Below, one piece after another: positions 17,282 to 25,519 of a stretch of DNA of 40,152 nucleotides; position 1 is the first letter of the stretch; each line of letters starts with the position of its first letter. The translations under genes were made by a program, and so were the position numbers. Source of the DNA: Paracraurococcus ruber (lineage in GTDB: Bacteria > Pseudomonadota > Alphaproteobacteria > Acetobacterales > Acetobacteraceae); NCBI RefSeq assembly GCF_004353985.1, contig NZ_SMOA01000036.1:1-40152 (forward strand), given 5' to 3'. The notes beneath the pieces were generated by a model that was not told the origin of the DNA, ran no database searches, and saw nothing but the letters and a program-made list of their open reading frames with translations.

Positions 17282-18312
17282 GCGTCGCCCCAGCCGGTCA
17301 GGAAGCGTTGCAGCAGCGTGCCCAGCAGATCCACGTTGTACCCGCCCTCCTGCACGATGGCGCTCGGCAGGCCGAGCCCGCCGATCAGCGCGCCAGCCCG
17401 GGCGAAGCCCTCCGCGGTGACGGAGAGGGCGTTCAGCGGCTCATGCTCCGAGGCATCGAAGCCGAGCGAGACCACCAGCGCCTCCGCCCCGAAGTCGCGC
17501 GCCGCCTGCACGCCGCGCGCCACCGCCTCCAGCCAAGGGCCGTCGCCGCTGCCGATGGCGAGCGGCATGTTGATGTTGCGGCCCTCGCCGGCGCCGGCGC
17601 CGCGCTCCTCCGCATGACCGACGAACCAGGGGTAGTAGCGGCCGGGATCGCCATGCACCGAGACGGTGAGGACGTCGCCGCGGTCCCAGAAGATGCCCTG
17701 GGTGCCGTTGCCGTGGTGGCTGTCGATGTCGAGGGTGGCGACGCGCGTGGCACCGGCATCGCGCAGCGCCTCCACCGCGAGCGCCGCGTTGTTCACGTAG
17801 CAATGCCCACCGGCGCGGGCGGCATAGGCATGGTGGCCGGGCGGGCGGCAGAGGGCGTAGGCGGTGCGGCCGGCGGCCGCCTCCCGCGCCGCGGCCAGGG
17901 CGACGCCGGCGGCGGCCAGGCTCGCCTCCCAGGTGCCGGGGCCGATCGGGCACGCGGCGTCCGCGGTGTACCAGCCAGCCTGGCCGACGACATGCGGGCC
18001 CAGGCGGGCGCCGTTGGCGATCATCTCGGGTGCCGGGTGGGTGTTGCCGACCACCTCCGGCCCGGCATTGGGCAGGTCGGCCCAGGCGGCGGCGGCGGTC
18101 GAGAGGAAGGCGAGGTAGTCGGCCGTGTGCACGCGGGCCAGCGCGGCGCGGTCGGGCACCGCCGCCACCTCCGGCGCGATCCCCAGCGCCTGCAGCCCGG
18201 CGAGGAGCGAGGCGGCCCGCTCCGGCACCTCGAAATTCGGCCTCACCTGGCCGCGGACGAGGAAGAATTGCGGGCTGTGCCGCATCTGGTCGGGATGGTG
18301 GAAGGCGCGCAT
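17278..18312 (-). CDS. Acetylpolyamine amidohydrolase / histone deacetylase-family enzyme
   Basis: The 344-residue length and the opening MRAFHHPDQMRHSP match bacterial acetylpolyamine amidohydrolases. Catalytic and zinc residues are visible: His160-His161 in RPPGHHAY, Asp197 and His199 in DIDSHHGNG, Asp286 in LGFDASEHEP, and Tyr325 in QEGGY. The family deacetylates acetylputrescine, acetylspermidine or related amides in the cytoplasm. ATG 18312 is chosen on homology because no purine-rich ribosome-binding site precedes it. It heads the leftward operon with the M19 dipeptidase and is divergent (103 bp) from the M20 hydrolase operon. Histone-deacetylase-like activity on other acyl-amides cannot be excluded. 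Confidence 0.92.
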   Translation of the reverse strand: MRAFHHPDQMRHSPQFFLVRGQVRPNFEVPERAASLLAGLQALGIAPEVAAVPDRAALARVHTADYLAFLSTAAAAWADLPNAGPEVVGNTHPAPEMIANGARLGPHVVGQAGWYTADAACPIGPGTWEASLAAAGVALAAAREAAAGRTAYALCRPPGHHAYAARAGGHCYVNNAALAVEALRDAGATRVATLDIDSHHGNGTQGIFWDRGDVLTVSVHGDPGRYYPWFVGHAEERGAGAGEGRNINMPLAIGSGDGPWLEAVARGVQAARDFGAEALVVSLGFDASEHEPLNALSVTAEGFARAGALIGGLGLPSAIVQEGGYNVDLLGTLLQRFLTGWGDA

Positions 18313-18415
18313 GGGCGGGGAAGCTAGCAGCCGGGCGACCCTTGTCCATGCGCCGCATGGCTGTACAGGGAAGGGCGGCCGGGCTGAACTGCCGCCCCTT
18401 CCGCGAGGAGCCCGC

Positions 18416-19717
18416 ATGACCCAGACGCTCGACCCCGGTGCCCGCCGCGCCATCCTGGACGCCGTGGACTCGCTGCGGGACTGGTCGGTCGAGCGGCTGT
18501 CGGACCTGGTGCGCTGCCCCTCGACGCTGGGCCGGGAGCAATCGGCGCTGGAGCGGATGGCGGTGCTGTACGGGGAGCTTGGCCTCGTGCCGCGGCGCGT
18601 GCCGGTGGTCCCGGACGCGCTGGCGGCGCATCCCGGCTTCTCCCCGCCGCTGGTCGACTATGCCGGGCGCGACAATGTCGTCGCCCTGCACCATCCGCGC
18701 GGCGCGGCGAAGGGCCGCAGCCTGGCGCTTCAGGGCCATGTGGACGTGGTGCCAGAAGGCGCCGCCGACATGTGGGAGACCCCGCCCTACGAGCCCGCCA
18801 TCCGCGACGGGCGCATCTATGGCCGCGGCGCCGGCGACATGAAGGCCGGCATCGTCAGCACTTGCGCCGCCTTCCGGGCGCTGCGCCTGGCCGGGCTGCA
18901 GCCGGCGGCCGAGGTGCAGATGCAGTCGGTGATCGAGGAGGAATGCACCGGCAATGGCGCGCTCGCCTGCATGCTGGCCCTGCCGAAGCCGGACGCCGTC
19001 ATCATCCCGGAGCCCGGGCCGGGCCATGATGCGCTCTACACCGCCGAAGTCGGCGTGGTCTGGGCCTGGGTGACGGTCAGCGGCCGGCCGGCGCATGTGC
19101 GGGACATGCAGGCCGGGCTGAACGCCATTGAGGCGGCGCAGATCATCGGCGCCGCCTTCAAGGACTACGAGCGGGAGATGAATGACGGGTCGCGCATCCA
19201 CCCGGCCTTCCGCGGCGTGAACCACCCGGTGAACGTCAATCTCGGCACCATCGAGGGCGGGGAGTGGAACTCCTCCGTCGCCACCCGCTGCCGCATCGGC
19301 CTGCGCGTCGGCATCATGATGGGCAACACGGCGGCGCGGGTGCGGTCCGACATCGAGCGGATCGTCGAGGCGGCGAAGGGCCATGAGCGGCTGCGCGGCG
19401 CCCGCGTCACGCTGGACTTCAAGGGCTTCATGGCCGATCCCTGCGTCTTCGACACCGGGGCGGAGATCGTCCGGCTGTCCCGCCGCGCCTATGCCGAGGT
19501 GACGGGCGGCAGCCTGCGCGACTATCCCGCCACCGGGCTGACGGATGGCCGCTTCTTCGCGCTCTACCAGAACACGCCGGTCGCCTGCTTCGGGCCGGAT
19601 GCGGTGGACATCCACGGTATCGACGAGAATGTCGGGCTGGAGAGCATGCATGGCATCACCCGGACTATCGCGCTCGCCATGGCCGAATGGTGCGGGGTGG
19701 AGGCAGCCACGCCATGA
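18416..19717 (+). CDS. M20-family deacylase (ArgE/DapE type)
   Basis: The 433-residue metallopeptidase has the M20 zinc set: His108 and Asp110 in LQGHVDVVP, Asp141 in GRGAGDMKAG, and the Glu cluster in IEEECTGNG at 173-181. The dimerisation/lid domain lies around residues 220-330. A conserved His near the C-terminus is in DIHGIDENV. The family removes acyl groups from N-acyl amino acids or cleaves small peptides; ArgE, DapE and acetylornithine deacetylase are relatives and the substrate is not evident. GAGGAG five to six bases before ATG 18416 fixes the start. It is first in a four-gene rightward operon and overlaps the next gene by 4 nt. Confidence 0.9.
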   Translation: MTQTLDPGARRAILDAVDSLRDWSVERLSDLVRCPSTLGREQSALERMAVLYGELGLVPRRVPVVPDALAAHPGFSPPLVDYAGRDNVVALHHPRGAAKGRSLALQGHVDVVPEGAADMWETPPYEPAIRDGRIYGRGAGDMKAGIVSTCAAFRALRLAGLQPAAEVQMQSVIEEECTGNGALACMLALPKPDAVIIPEPGPGHDALYTAEVGVVWAWVTVSGRPAHVRDMQAGLNAIEAAQIIGAAFKDYEREMNDGSRIHPAFRGVNHPVNVNLGTIEGGEWNSSVATRCRIGLRVGIMMGNTAARVRSDIERIVEAAKGHERLRGARVTLDFKGFMADPCVFDTGAEIVRLSRRAYAEVTGGSLRDYPATGLTDGRFFALYQNTPVACFGPDAVDIHGIDENVGLESMHGITRTIALAMAEWCGVEAATP

Positions 19718-20067
19718 GGGGCCTGCCCATCCTGCTGCTGCTCGGCGCCTGTGCCATCGCGCCGCCGCCGCCCGAGGCCGACCCGGTCGCCGGCCCGCCC
19801 CTGGCCCAGGGCGAACTGGCCACCGACCCGATCCTCGTCGCCGCCTGCGTCTCCCGCGCGGTGCCCGGCGCGGTCGTGGCGCTGCGGCGGGACGGCGCCG
19901 CGGTGGCACCCCTGCCGGCCCTCGTCCCGGATACCGCGCTGGTCGTGGACCGGATGCCGCAGGGGCGGGTGGCCTGGCGTTTGCTCGGTCCCCCGGCCGG
20001 CCCCTTGACCGAGGCGCTGCAGCGCGCCCTGCAGGACTGCGCCGGCCGGATCGGAGCCAGCGCATGA
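19714..20067 (+). CDS. Small lipoprotein of unknown function inside the hydrolase operon
   Basis: The 117-residue product has a short lipoprotein signal, with the lipobox LGAC placing the acylated cysteine at residue 13. A Pro-rich linker (APPPPEADP) follows, then a small domain of about 85 residues with two cysteines (AACVSRAVPG and LQDCAGR) that could pair. I do not recognise a family. Both ends overlap neighbours by 4 nt (ATGA at 19714 and 20064), so it is translated with the two flanking hydrolases. It should sit in a membrane facing the periplasm, whereas its neighbours lack signal peptides. The gene call rests on frame, lipobox and overlaps. Confidence 0.75.
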   Translation: MRGLPILLLLGACAIAPPPPEADPVAGPPLAQGELATDPILVAACVSRAVPGAVVALRRDGAAVAPLPALVPDTALVVDRMPQGRVAWRLLGPPAGPLTEALQRALQDCAGRIGASA

Positions 20068-21314
20068 CCGCGACCAACCTCCCGCTCTCGGGTGCCCGCC
20101 TTTGGGACAGCCTGATGCAGATGGCCCGCTTCGGCGCCCTGCCGGGCGGCGGCTGCAACCGCCAGGCGCTGACCGACGAGGATGCCGAGGCCCGCGGCCA
20201 ACTCATCGCCTGGGGCGAGGCGATCGGGCTGCAGGTGACCGTGGATCGCCTGGGCAGCATCCGCCTGCTGCGGCCGGGCCGCGATCCGTCCCGCCGGCCG
20301 GTCGCGATCGGCAGCCACCTCGACACCGTGCCGACGGGGGGCAAGTTCGACGGCGTCTATGGCGTGCTGGCCGGCCTCGAGATCCTCCGCGCCCTGCACG
20401 AGGCCGGCGCGGCGACCGAGGCGCCCCTCCTGCTGATCAACTGGACGAACGAGGAAGGCGCCCGCTTCTCCCCGGCGATGATCGCCAGCGAGGCGAGCAT
20501 GGGCCTGCGCGAGGAGGCGGCGGTGCTGGCGACGCCGGAACGCGCCGGGCCTGCGACGCTCGGCGGCGAGCTCGCCCGCCTCGGCTTCGCCGGGACGGCG
20601 GACCCCGCCGATCTCCGCGGCATCGCCGCCTATTTCGAGACCCATATCGAGCAGGGACCGGTGCTGGAGACGCTCGGCAAGCCCATCGGCATCGTCACCC
20701 ATGCGCTCGGCGCCCGCACCTTCGACGTGGTCGTGACCGGGAAGGACGGCCATACCGGCGCGCCGATGGACGGCCGCGCCGATGCGCTGGCGGCCGCCGC
20801 CGCCCTCATCCTCGCCGCCGAGCGCCTGGCGAAGGACAGCGCGGGCGAGGCGATCGCCTCCGTCACCCGCATCGCCATCACGCCGGATGCGCGCGGCAAC
20901 ATCGCCTCCGGCGCGCGCCTGGCCTGCAGCACGCGGCACCGCACCCAGGCCGGGCTGGACGCGCTGTCGGACGCGCTGCGGGCCGAGGCCGCGGCGATCT
21001 GCGCCGCCCGCCCCGGCATCGGCATCGCGCTGGAGGAGGTGTGGGCCTACCCGCAGACCGATTTCGCCCCGGCGCTCTACGAGCGGCTGGAGGCGGCGGC
21101 GGCGCGCCGCGGCCTCGGCAGCCACCGCATGCCGACCGCCATCGGGCACGACGCCATCCATGTGGCCCGCGCCTTGCCAGCGGCGCTGATGTTCATCCCC
21201 TGCCATGGCGGCCTCTCCCACAACGAGGCGGAGAGCATCACGCCGGACTGGGCGGAGGCCGGGCTGCTGGTGCTGGCCGATGCCGTGCTGGAGACCGCGG
21301 GACTGATCCGATGA
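20064..21314 (+). CDS. M20-family Zn-dependent amidohydrolase (allantoate/ureidopropionate/N-carbamoyl amino acid type), paralogue 1
   Basis: The 416-residue product is in the M20 branch that includes allantoate amidohydrolase, beta-ureidopropionase and N-carbamoyl-L-amino acid hydrolase. Metal ligands are His85 and Asp96 in GSHLDTVPTGGKFDG, Glu130/131 in NWTNEEGARF, His194 in ETHIEQGP, and the last His in CHGGLSHNEAE. The GKDGHTGAPMDGRADAL block is the dimer-domain signature. The strand usually written D-x-R-H-x-D reads S-T-R-H-R-T here, so an acidic residue kept in paralogue 2 is lost. It overlaps both neighbours by 4 nt. These enzymes release ammonia or carbamate from ureido or carbamoyl compounds; the exact substrate is unknown. 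Confidence 0.9.
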   Translation: MTATNLPLSGARLWDSLMQMARFGALPGGGCNRQALTDEDAEARGQLIAWGEAIGLQVTVDRLGSIRLLRPGRDPSRRPVAIGSHLDTVPTGGKFDGVYGVLAGLEILRALHEAGAATEAPLLLINWTNEEGARFSPAMIASEASMGLREEAAVLATPERAGPATLGGELARLGFAGTADPADLRGIAAYFETHIEQGPVLETLGKPIGIVTHALGARTFDVVVTGKDGHTGAPMDGRADALAAAAALILAAERLAKDSAGEAIASVTRIAITPDARGNIASGARLACSTRHRTQAGLDALSDALRAEAAAICAARPGIGIALEEVWAYPQTDFAPALYERLEAAAARRGLGSHRMPTAIGHDAIHVARALPAALMFIPCHGGLSHNEAESITPDWAEAGLLVLADAVLETAGLIR

Positions 21315-22570
21315 GCCAAGCGACCAACCTGCCGCTTTCCGGCGAGCGCCTCTGGGCCAGCCTGATGGAGATGGCGCGGATCGGCGGCACGCCGAAGGGC
21401 GGCTGCAACCGCCAGACCCTGACCGACCTGGATGCCGAGGGCCGCGACCTGCTGCGGCGCTGGGGCGAGTCCTGCGGGCTGACGCTGACGGTGGACCGCC
21501 TGGGCAACATGATCCTGCGGCGGGAAGGGCGCGACCCGACGCGCAGGCCGGTCGCCTTCGGCAGCCACCTGGACACCCAGCCGACGGGCGGCAAATTCGA
21601 CGGCGTGCTCGGCGTGCTGGCCGGGCTCGAGATCATGCGGGCGCTGCACGAGGCGGGGGCGGAGACCGAGGCGCCGCTGCTGCTGGTCAACTGGACGAAT
21701 GAGGAGGGCGCGCGCTTCTCCCCGCCCATGATGGGCAGCGGCGCCGCCATGGGCATCTTCGAGGAGGCCGAGGTCCTGGCGAAGCGCGACCAGGCCGGCG
21801 CCGTCTTCGGCGAGGAACTCAGGCGCATCGGCTGGCAGGGCGAGGCCGATCCCGCCGCGCTGCAGGGCTGCGCCGCCTATCTCGAATTGCATATCGAGCA
21901 GGGGAAGATCCTGGAGGATGCCGGCCAGGATGTCGGCATCGTCACCCATGCCCTGGCGCAGCACTGGTTCGAGGTGGTGGTGGAGGGCGAGGACGCGCAT
22001 GGCGGCTCCCCCATGGCCGGGCGGCGGGATGCGCTGATGGCGGCGGCACCGCTGATCGCGGCGGTGGAGGAAATCGCGCTGGCGACGCTCTCGCCCGGCG
22101 GCGAGCCGGGGCGGGGCACGGTCGGCGTGGTGGAGGTGCACCCGTCCAGCCGCAACGTCGCGCCGTCGCGCGTCTTCTTCAGCGTGGACTTCCGCCATTC
22201 CGACCCGGATGCGCTGGCGCGGATGGGGGAGGCGCTGGCGGCCCGCGCCGCGGACATCGCCGCCGCGCGCAAGGTCACGGCGACGGTGACGCCCTTCTGG
22301 TATTCGCCGATGACGCCCTTCGATCCGGCGCTGGTCGGCCGCGCGCGCGACGCCGCCGCGGCGCGTGGCCTGCGCTGGCGGGAGATGCCGACCGCCATCG
22401 GCCACGACGCCGTCTACATGGCGCGCAAGGTGCCGACCGTGATGGTCTTCACGCCCTGCCATGGCGGCCTGTCGCACAACGAGGCGGAGAGTATCACGCC
22501 GGACTGGGCGACGGCCGGGCTGCAGGTGCTGGCGGATGCGGTGATCGCCACCGCCAACGCGCCGGTCTGA
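21311..22570 (+). CDS. M20-family Zn-dependent amidohydrolase, paralogue 2
   Basis: The 419-residue product is a clear tandem duplicate of the preceding gene; the N-terminal ATNLPLSGxRLWxSLMxMAR, the GSHLDTxPTGGKFDGV block and the C-terminal CHGGLSHNEAESITPDW block are shared almost exactly. The metal-ligand set is complete. It keeps the canonical SVDFRHSDPD strand, so it is the more standard family member. GEDAHGGSPMAGRRDAL replaces the equivalent block of paralogue 1. ATG 21311 overlaps the previous stop by 4 nt. It ends the operon, with only 4 nt between its stop and the stop of the convergent PEP-CTERM gene. Confidence 0.92.
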   Translation: MSQATNLPLSGERLWASLMEMARIGGTPKGGCNRQTLTDLDAEGRDLLRRWGESCGLTLTVDRLGNMILRREGRDPTRRPVAFGSHLDTQPTGGKFDGVLGVLAGLEIMRALHEAGAETEAPLLLVNWTNEEGARFSPPMMGSGAAMGIFEEAEVLAKRDQAGAVFGEELRRIGWQGEADPAALQGCAAYLELHIEQGKILEDAGQDVGIVTHALAQHWFEVVVEGEDAHGGSPMAGRRDALMAAAPLIAAVEEIALATLSPGGEPGRGTVGVVEVHPSSRNVAPSRVFFSVDFRHSDPDALARMGEALAARAADIAAARKVTATVTPFWYSPMTPFDPALVGRARDAAAARGLRWREMPTAIGHDAVYMARKVPTVMVFTPCHGGLSHNEAESITPDWATAGLQVLADAVIATANAPV

Positions 22571-22574
22571 GGGC

Positions 22575-23183
22575 TCAGGCCCGGCGACGCACCAGGCCAA
22601 GCCCGGCGAGGCCAAGGCCGAGCAGCGCCAGGCTCATCGGCTCGGGCACCGGGATCGGCCGGATCACCGCATCGGCGTCGGCGCCCAGGTAGTTGCCGGC
22701 ATAGAGGGTGCCGGAGAAGACAAGGGTGAAGTAGAGGTAGTTTTCCGGGAAGCTCGGATCGGTCGGCTGGGTGCTCAGGCCGCCCGATGCGTTGAAGGCA
22801 TCCAGCGCGCCGAAGAAGGGCCCGCCATTGGCGCCCGGGCCGCTTCCCTCGATGAAGATCAACCGGAGCCCGCCATTGAAGGCGCTGATGCCTACCGCCA
22901 CGCTATCCAGCGGCAGGGCGATGTCGGCCTCGGTGAAGGTCACGCCGGGAAAGCTGATGCTCAGCGTGAAGCCGGGCAGGGAGGAGAGGTTGTAGAAGCC
23001 GGGCGTGAGGTCCACCGGCGAGGTGAAGGTGCCGGTGCCGACCAGCGCCGCCGAGATCTCGCCATCGGCCAGGGCGTCGCGCGTATTGTCGAAGCGCAGG
23101 CTGAAGGTGGTGGACGCCTCGGCGCCGGGCTGGCCGGCGAGAAGCCAGAGGCCGGCCAGGCCACCGATCAGGATGCCGCGCAT
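22575..23183 (-). CDS. PEP-CTERM sorting domain-containing secreted protein
   Basis: The 202-residue product has a signal peptide at residues 1-24 (cleavage near GAEA-STTF). A Gly/Ser/Asn-rich beta-type body of about 150 residues follows. The C-terminal sorting signal comprises VPEPMS, a hydrophobic Leu/Gly helix and a terminal RRRA. Such proteins are processed by an exosortase and exported to the cell surface or biofilm matrix. No exosortase or EPS gene is in the window, so the processing system must be elsewhere. The body is low in Cys and Lys and I recognise no enzyme domain. ATG 23183 gives the best signal peptide. Confidence 0.88.
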   Translation of the reverse strand: MRGILIGGLAGLWLLAGQPGAEASTTFSLRFDNTRDALADGEISAALVGTGTFTSPVDLTPGFYNLSSLPGFTLSISFPGVTFTEADIALPLDSVAVGISAFNGGLRLIFIEGSGPGANGGPFFGALDAFNASGGLSTQPTDPSFPENYLYFTLVFSGTLYAGNYLGADADAVIRPIPVPEPMSLALLGLGLAGLGLVRRRA

Positions 23184-23211
23184 GCTGTCCGCCCCCCACC
23201 CGCGATCGCGG

Positions 23212-23232
23212 CGGAAGGCTACCGGCCTTCCG
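23212..23232. repeat. Perfect 8-bp-arm inverted repeat between divergent genes
   Basis: Arms cggaaggc and gccttccg flank a 5-nt centre, 29 bp upstream of the PEP-CTERM gene start and 88 bp upstream of the M81 peptidase start. Since both genes point away from it, it is not a terminator. It may be an operator or a leader hairpin of the PEP-CTERM gene. Confidence 0.3.
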
Positions 23233-23320
23233 GGTCCGGAACAAGCCGCCCGGATGCCGTCGACGCGGCGCCCGTCGGGGCGGCTTCCCAAGCGGCGCCG
23301 GGCACGGTTAGCTCGGCTCC

Positions 23321-24814
23321 ATGCGCATTGCCATCGGCGGCTTCCAGCACGAAAGCCATTCCTTCGCCCCGCGTCCCACCGGCTGGCGGGAATTCCTCCA
23401 GCCCGGCGGCTTCCCGGGCCTGCAACGCCCGGCGACGCTGGTGGAGACAATCCGCCCCACCTCCGTGCCGCTCGCCGGCGCGATCGAGGTGCTGGAGGCG
23501 GCCGGCGCCAGCCTCGTCCCGCTGACCTGGTGCTTCGCCAACCCGGCCGGGCCGGTGACGGCGGAGGCCTTCGAGCGCATCGCGGCGCTGCTGGTCGGGG
23601 CGCTGTCCGACGCGCTGGAGGAAGGCCCCCTAGACGGCATCTACCTCGAGCTGCACGGCGCCATGGTCGCGGTCGGCTTCGACGACGCCGAGGGCGAGCT
23701 GCTGCGCCGCGTCCGCGCGGTGGTCGGGCCGGATCTGCCGGTCACCGTCAGCCTCGACCCGCATGCCAATATGACGCGGCAGATGACCGTGCTGGCGGAT
23801 GCGCTGGTGCCCTACCGCACCTACCCGCATGTCGACATGAAGCCGGCCGGCGCCCAGGCGGCGCGGCTGCTGCTGCAGCGGATCGAGCGGGGCACGCCCT
23901 GGGCGCGCGCCTTCGCCGAGATCGACTTCCTGATCCCGCTGACCATGCAGTGCACCATGGTCCCGCCCATGTCCCTGGTGCTGGAGGAGCGGGCGCGGCT
24001 GGCGGCGGCGCATGGCTGCGCCGAGCTCGCCTTCTGCTTCGGCTTTCCCTATGCCGATTTCCCCGGCTGCGGCGTCGCCATCGCCGGCTATGCCGAAACG
24101 GCGGCGCAGGCCGAGGCGGCCGTCGTCGGGCTGAAGGCCTGGATCGACGCGCATGAGCCCGATTTCGCCGGCGGCGTGGCCAGCGCGGCGGAGGGCGTGG
24201 CGGAGGCCATCGCCGCCGCGCGCGGCGCGAGCCGGCCCGTGGTCATGGCCGACACGCAGGACAATCCGGGCGGCGGCGGGCATGGCGACACCACCGGCCT
24301 GCTGGCCGAGCTGATCCGGCAGGATGCCCAGGGCGCGGTGCTCGGCCTGATCAACGATGCCGAGAGCGCGGCCGCCTGCCATGCCGCCGGGGTCGGCGCC
24401 ACCCTGCCGCTGCATCTGGGTGGGAAAAGCGACGGTGCCCCGCTGGCGGTGACCGCGGTGGTGGAGGCGCTGACCGATGGCCGCTTCACCGGCACCGGGC
24501 CGATGTCGAAGGGCAACCCGGTCGATCTCGGGCCGACGGCGCTGATCCGCGTCGCCTCCGGCGTGCGGGTGATCGTCGTCACCCGCAAGATGCAGGCGCT
24601 GGACCAGGCGCTGTTCACCCATATCGGGATCGAGCCTTCGGCGCAGCGGATCATCGCGCTGAAGTCCAGCGTGCATTTCCGCGCGCATTTCCAGCCGATC
24701 GCCGAACGGGTGATCGTCGTCGCCGCGCCCGGCCCGGTGGTGGCCGACCCGGCGGTGCTGCCCTTCGCGCATCTCCGCCCGGGGCTGCGCCTGCGGCCCG
24801 GCGCCAACCGCTGA
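23321..24814 (+). CDS. M81-family metallopeptidase (microcystinase C / MlrC-like)
   Basis: The 497-residue product matches the full MlrC family. It begins MRIAIGGFQHESHSF with the N-terminal metal-binding pattern. LELHGAM is at residues 109-115, DPHAN at 146-150 and YPHVDM at 168-173. The C-terminal MlrC domain contains DTQDNPGGGGHGDTT and ends near LRPGANR. MlrC completes degradation of linearised microcystin in sphingomonads; most homologues sit among peptide or amide catabolism genes with unknown substrates, and nothing here points to microcystin. The start is the conserved MRIAIGG. It is divergent from the PEP-CTERM gene and probably co-transcribed with the membrane-protein gene 12 nt downstream. 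Confidence 0.92.
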   Translation: MRIAIGGFQHESHSFAPRPTGWREFLQPGGFPGLQRPATLVETIRPTSVPLAGAIEVLEAAGASLVPLTWCFANPAGPVTAEAFERIAALLVGALSDALEEGPLDGIYLELHGAMVAVGFDDAEGELLRRVRAVVGPDLPVTVSLDPHANMTRQMTVLADALVPYRTYPHVDMKPAGAQAARLLLQRIERGTPWARAFAEIDFLIPLTMQCTMVPPMSLVLEERARLAAAHGCAELAFCFGFPYADFPGCGVAIAGYAETAAQAEAAVVGLKAWIDAHEPDFAGGVASAAEGVAEAIAAARGASRPVVMADTQDNPGGGGHGDTTGLLAELIRQDAQGAVLGLINDAESAAACHAAGVGATLPLHLGGKSDGAPLAVTAVVEALTDGRFTGTGPMSKGNPVDLGPTALIRVASGVRVIVVTRKMQALDQALFTHIGIEPSAQRIIALKSSVHFRAHFQPIAERVIVVAAPGPVVADPAVLPFAHLRPGLRLRPGANR

Positions 24815-24826
24815 GGCCAGCGGCGG

Positions 24827-25519
24827 ATGGCCGAGCGCGGATCCCGCCTGGCAGAGGCGCTGCGCCATCCGCTCTGCCTCGCCCTGGTCAGCTTCCTGCT
24901 CACCGGCGTGCTGGCCAACTTGGTTTCGCGCGGCCTCGACCAGCAGGCGCGCGAGCGGGACCGCGAGGCGGAGCTGCGCGCCTATGCATCCCGCACCATC
25001 ACCGAGGTGACGGAGCTGATCTTCGAGCGCCTGCACCGCGCCGAACTGGTCGGATCCTCGGTGATCCGCCGCGCGCCGGTGGAGGAGATCAAGGAGCGCA
25101 AGCGGAGCTACGACGAGGCCTATCTGCGCTGGAACATCCGCCTTGCCGGCAACCAGCAGCGGCTCGCCGCGCTGCTCGGCCCGGACCGGCTGCCGGAATT
25201 GCGAGCCTTCCTCGATGTCGGCATCACCCAGCTCTTCCGCCTGGCCGATGCCTGCCTGACGGATGCCTATGACCTCTACCTCCCCGGGACGGAGGAGGCG
25301 ATGCAGGCGGCGCGGCGGAGGGTCGAGGCCTGCGAGGTCGAGACCTTCACCACGTCGCTGAAGGACCTGCACGACCAGACCGGCCGCTGCGGCCGCCAAT
25401 TCGCCGCCACGCTCTACGCGGCGCTGGCGGAGGCGACGGGCCGCCCGGCCGGGCGGGCGCTGACCGCCGACCCGGTGCTGCAGGCCTGCCTGCGGATCGA
25501 GGCGCCGCCGCCTCGCTGA
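24827..25519 (+). CDS. Hypothetical single-pass membrane protein
   Basis: I do not recognise this 230-residue protein. One membrane segment is at about residues 14-34 (LCLALVSFLLTGVLANLV). A charged, helical domain follows, rich in Arg, Glu and Leu. Two cysteines are near the middle (DACLTDAY, EACEVE) and two more near the end (GRCGRQ, QACLRI). The charged region directly after the helix (DQQARERDREAELRAYASR) suggests a coiled coil. ATG 24827 lies 12 nt past the M81 peptidase stop, which supports co-transcription. Codon use and GC at third positions match the neighbours, so it is very likely a real gene. Confidence 0.75.
   Translation: MAERGSRLAEALRHPLCLALVSFLLTGVLANLVSRGLDQQARERDREAELRAYASRTITEVTELIFERLHRAELVGSSVIRRAPVEEIKERKRSYDEAYLRWNIRLAGNQQRLAALLGPDRLPELRAFLDVGITQLFRLADACLTDAYDLYLPGTEEAMQAARRRVEACEVETFTTSLKDLHDQTGRCGRQFAATLYAALAEATGRPAGRALTADPVLQACLRIEAPPPR

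Noticed and set aside
17441-20344. Very long minus-strand frame (967 codons)
   Set aside because: It runs across three recognised genes on both strands in other frames and shows no domain; it is a GC-driven open frame.
23321-24814. Microcystin degradation gene cluster (mlrABCD)
   Set aside because: Only an MlrC-family peptidase is present; no mlrA, mlrB or mlrD genes adjoin, so microcystin degradation is not supported.
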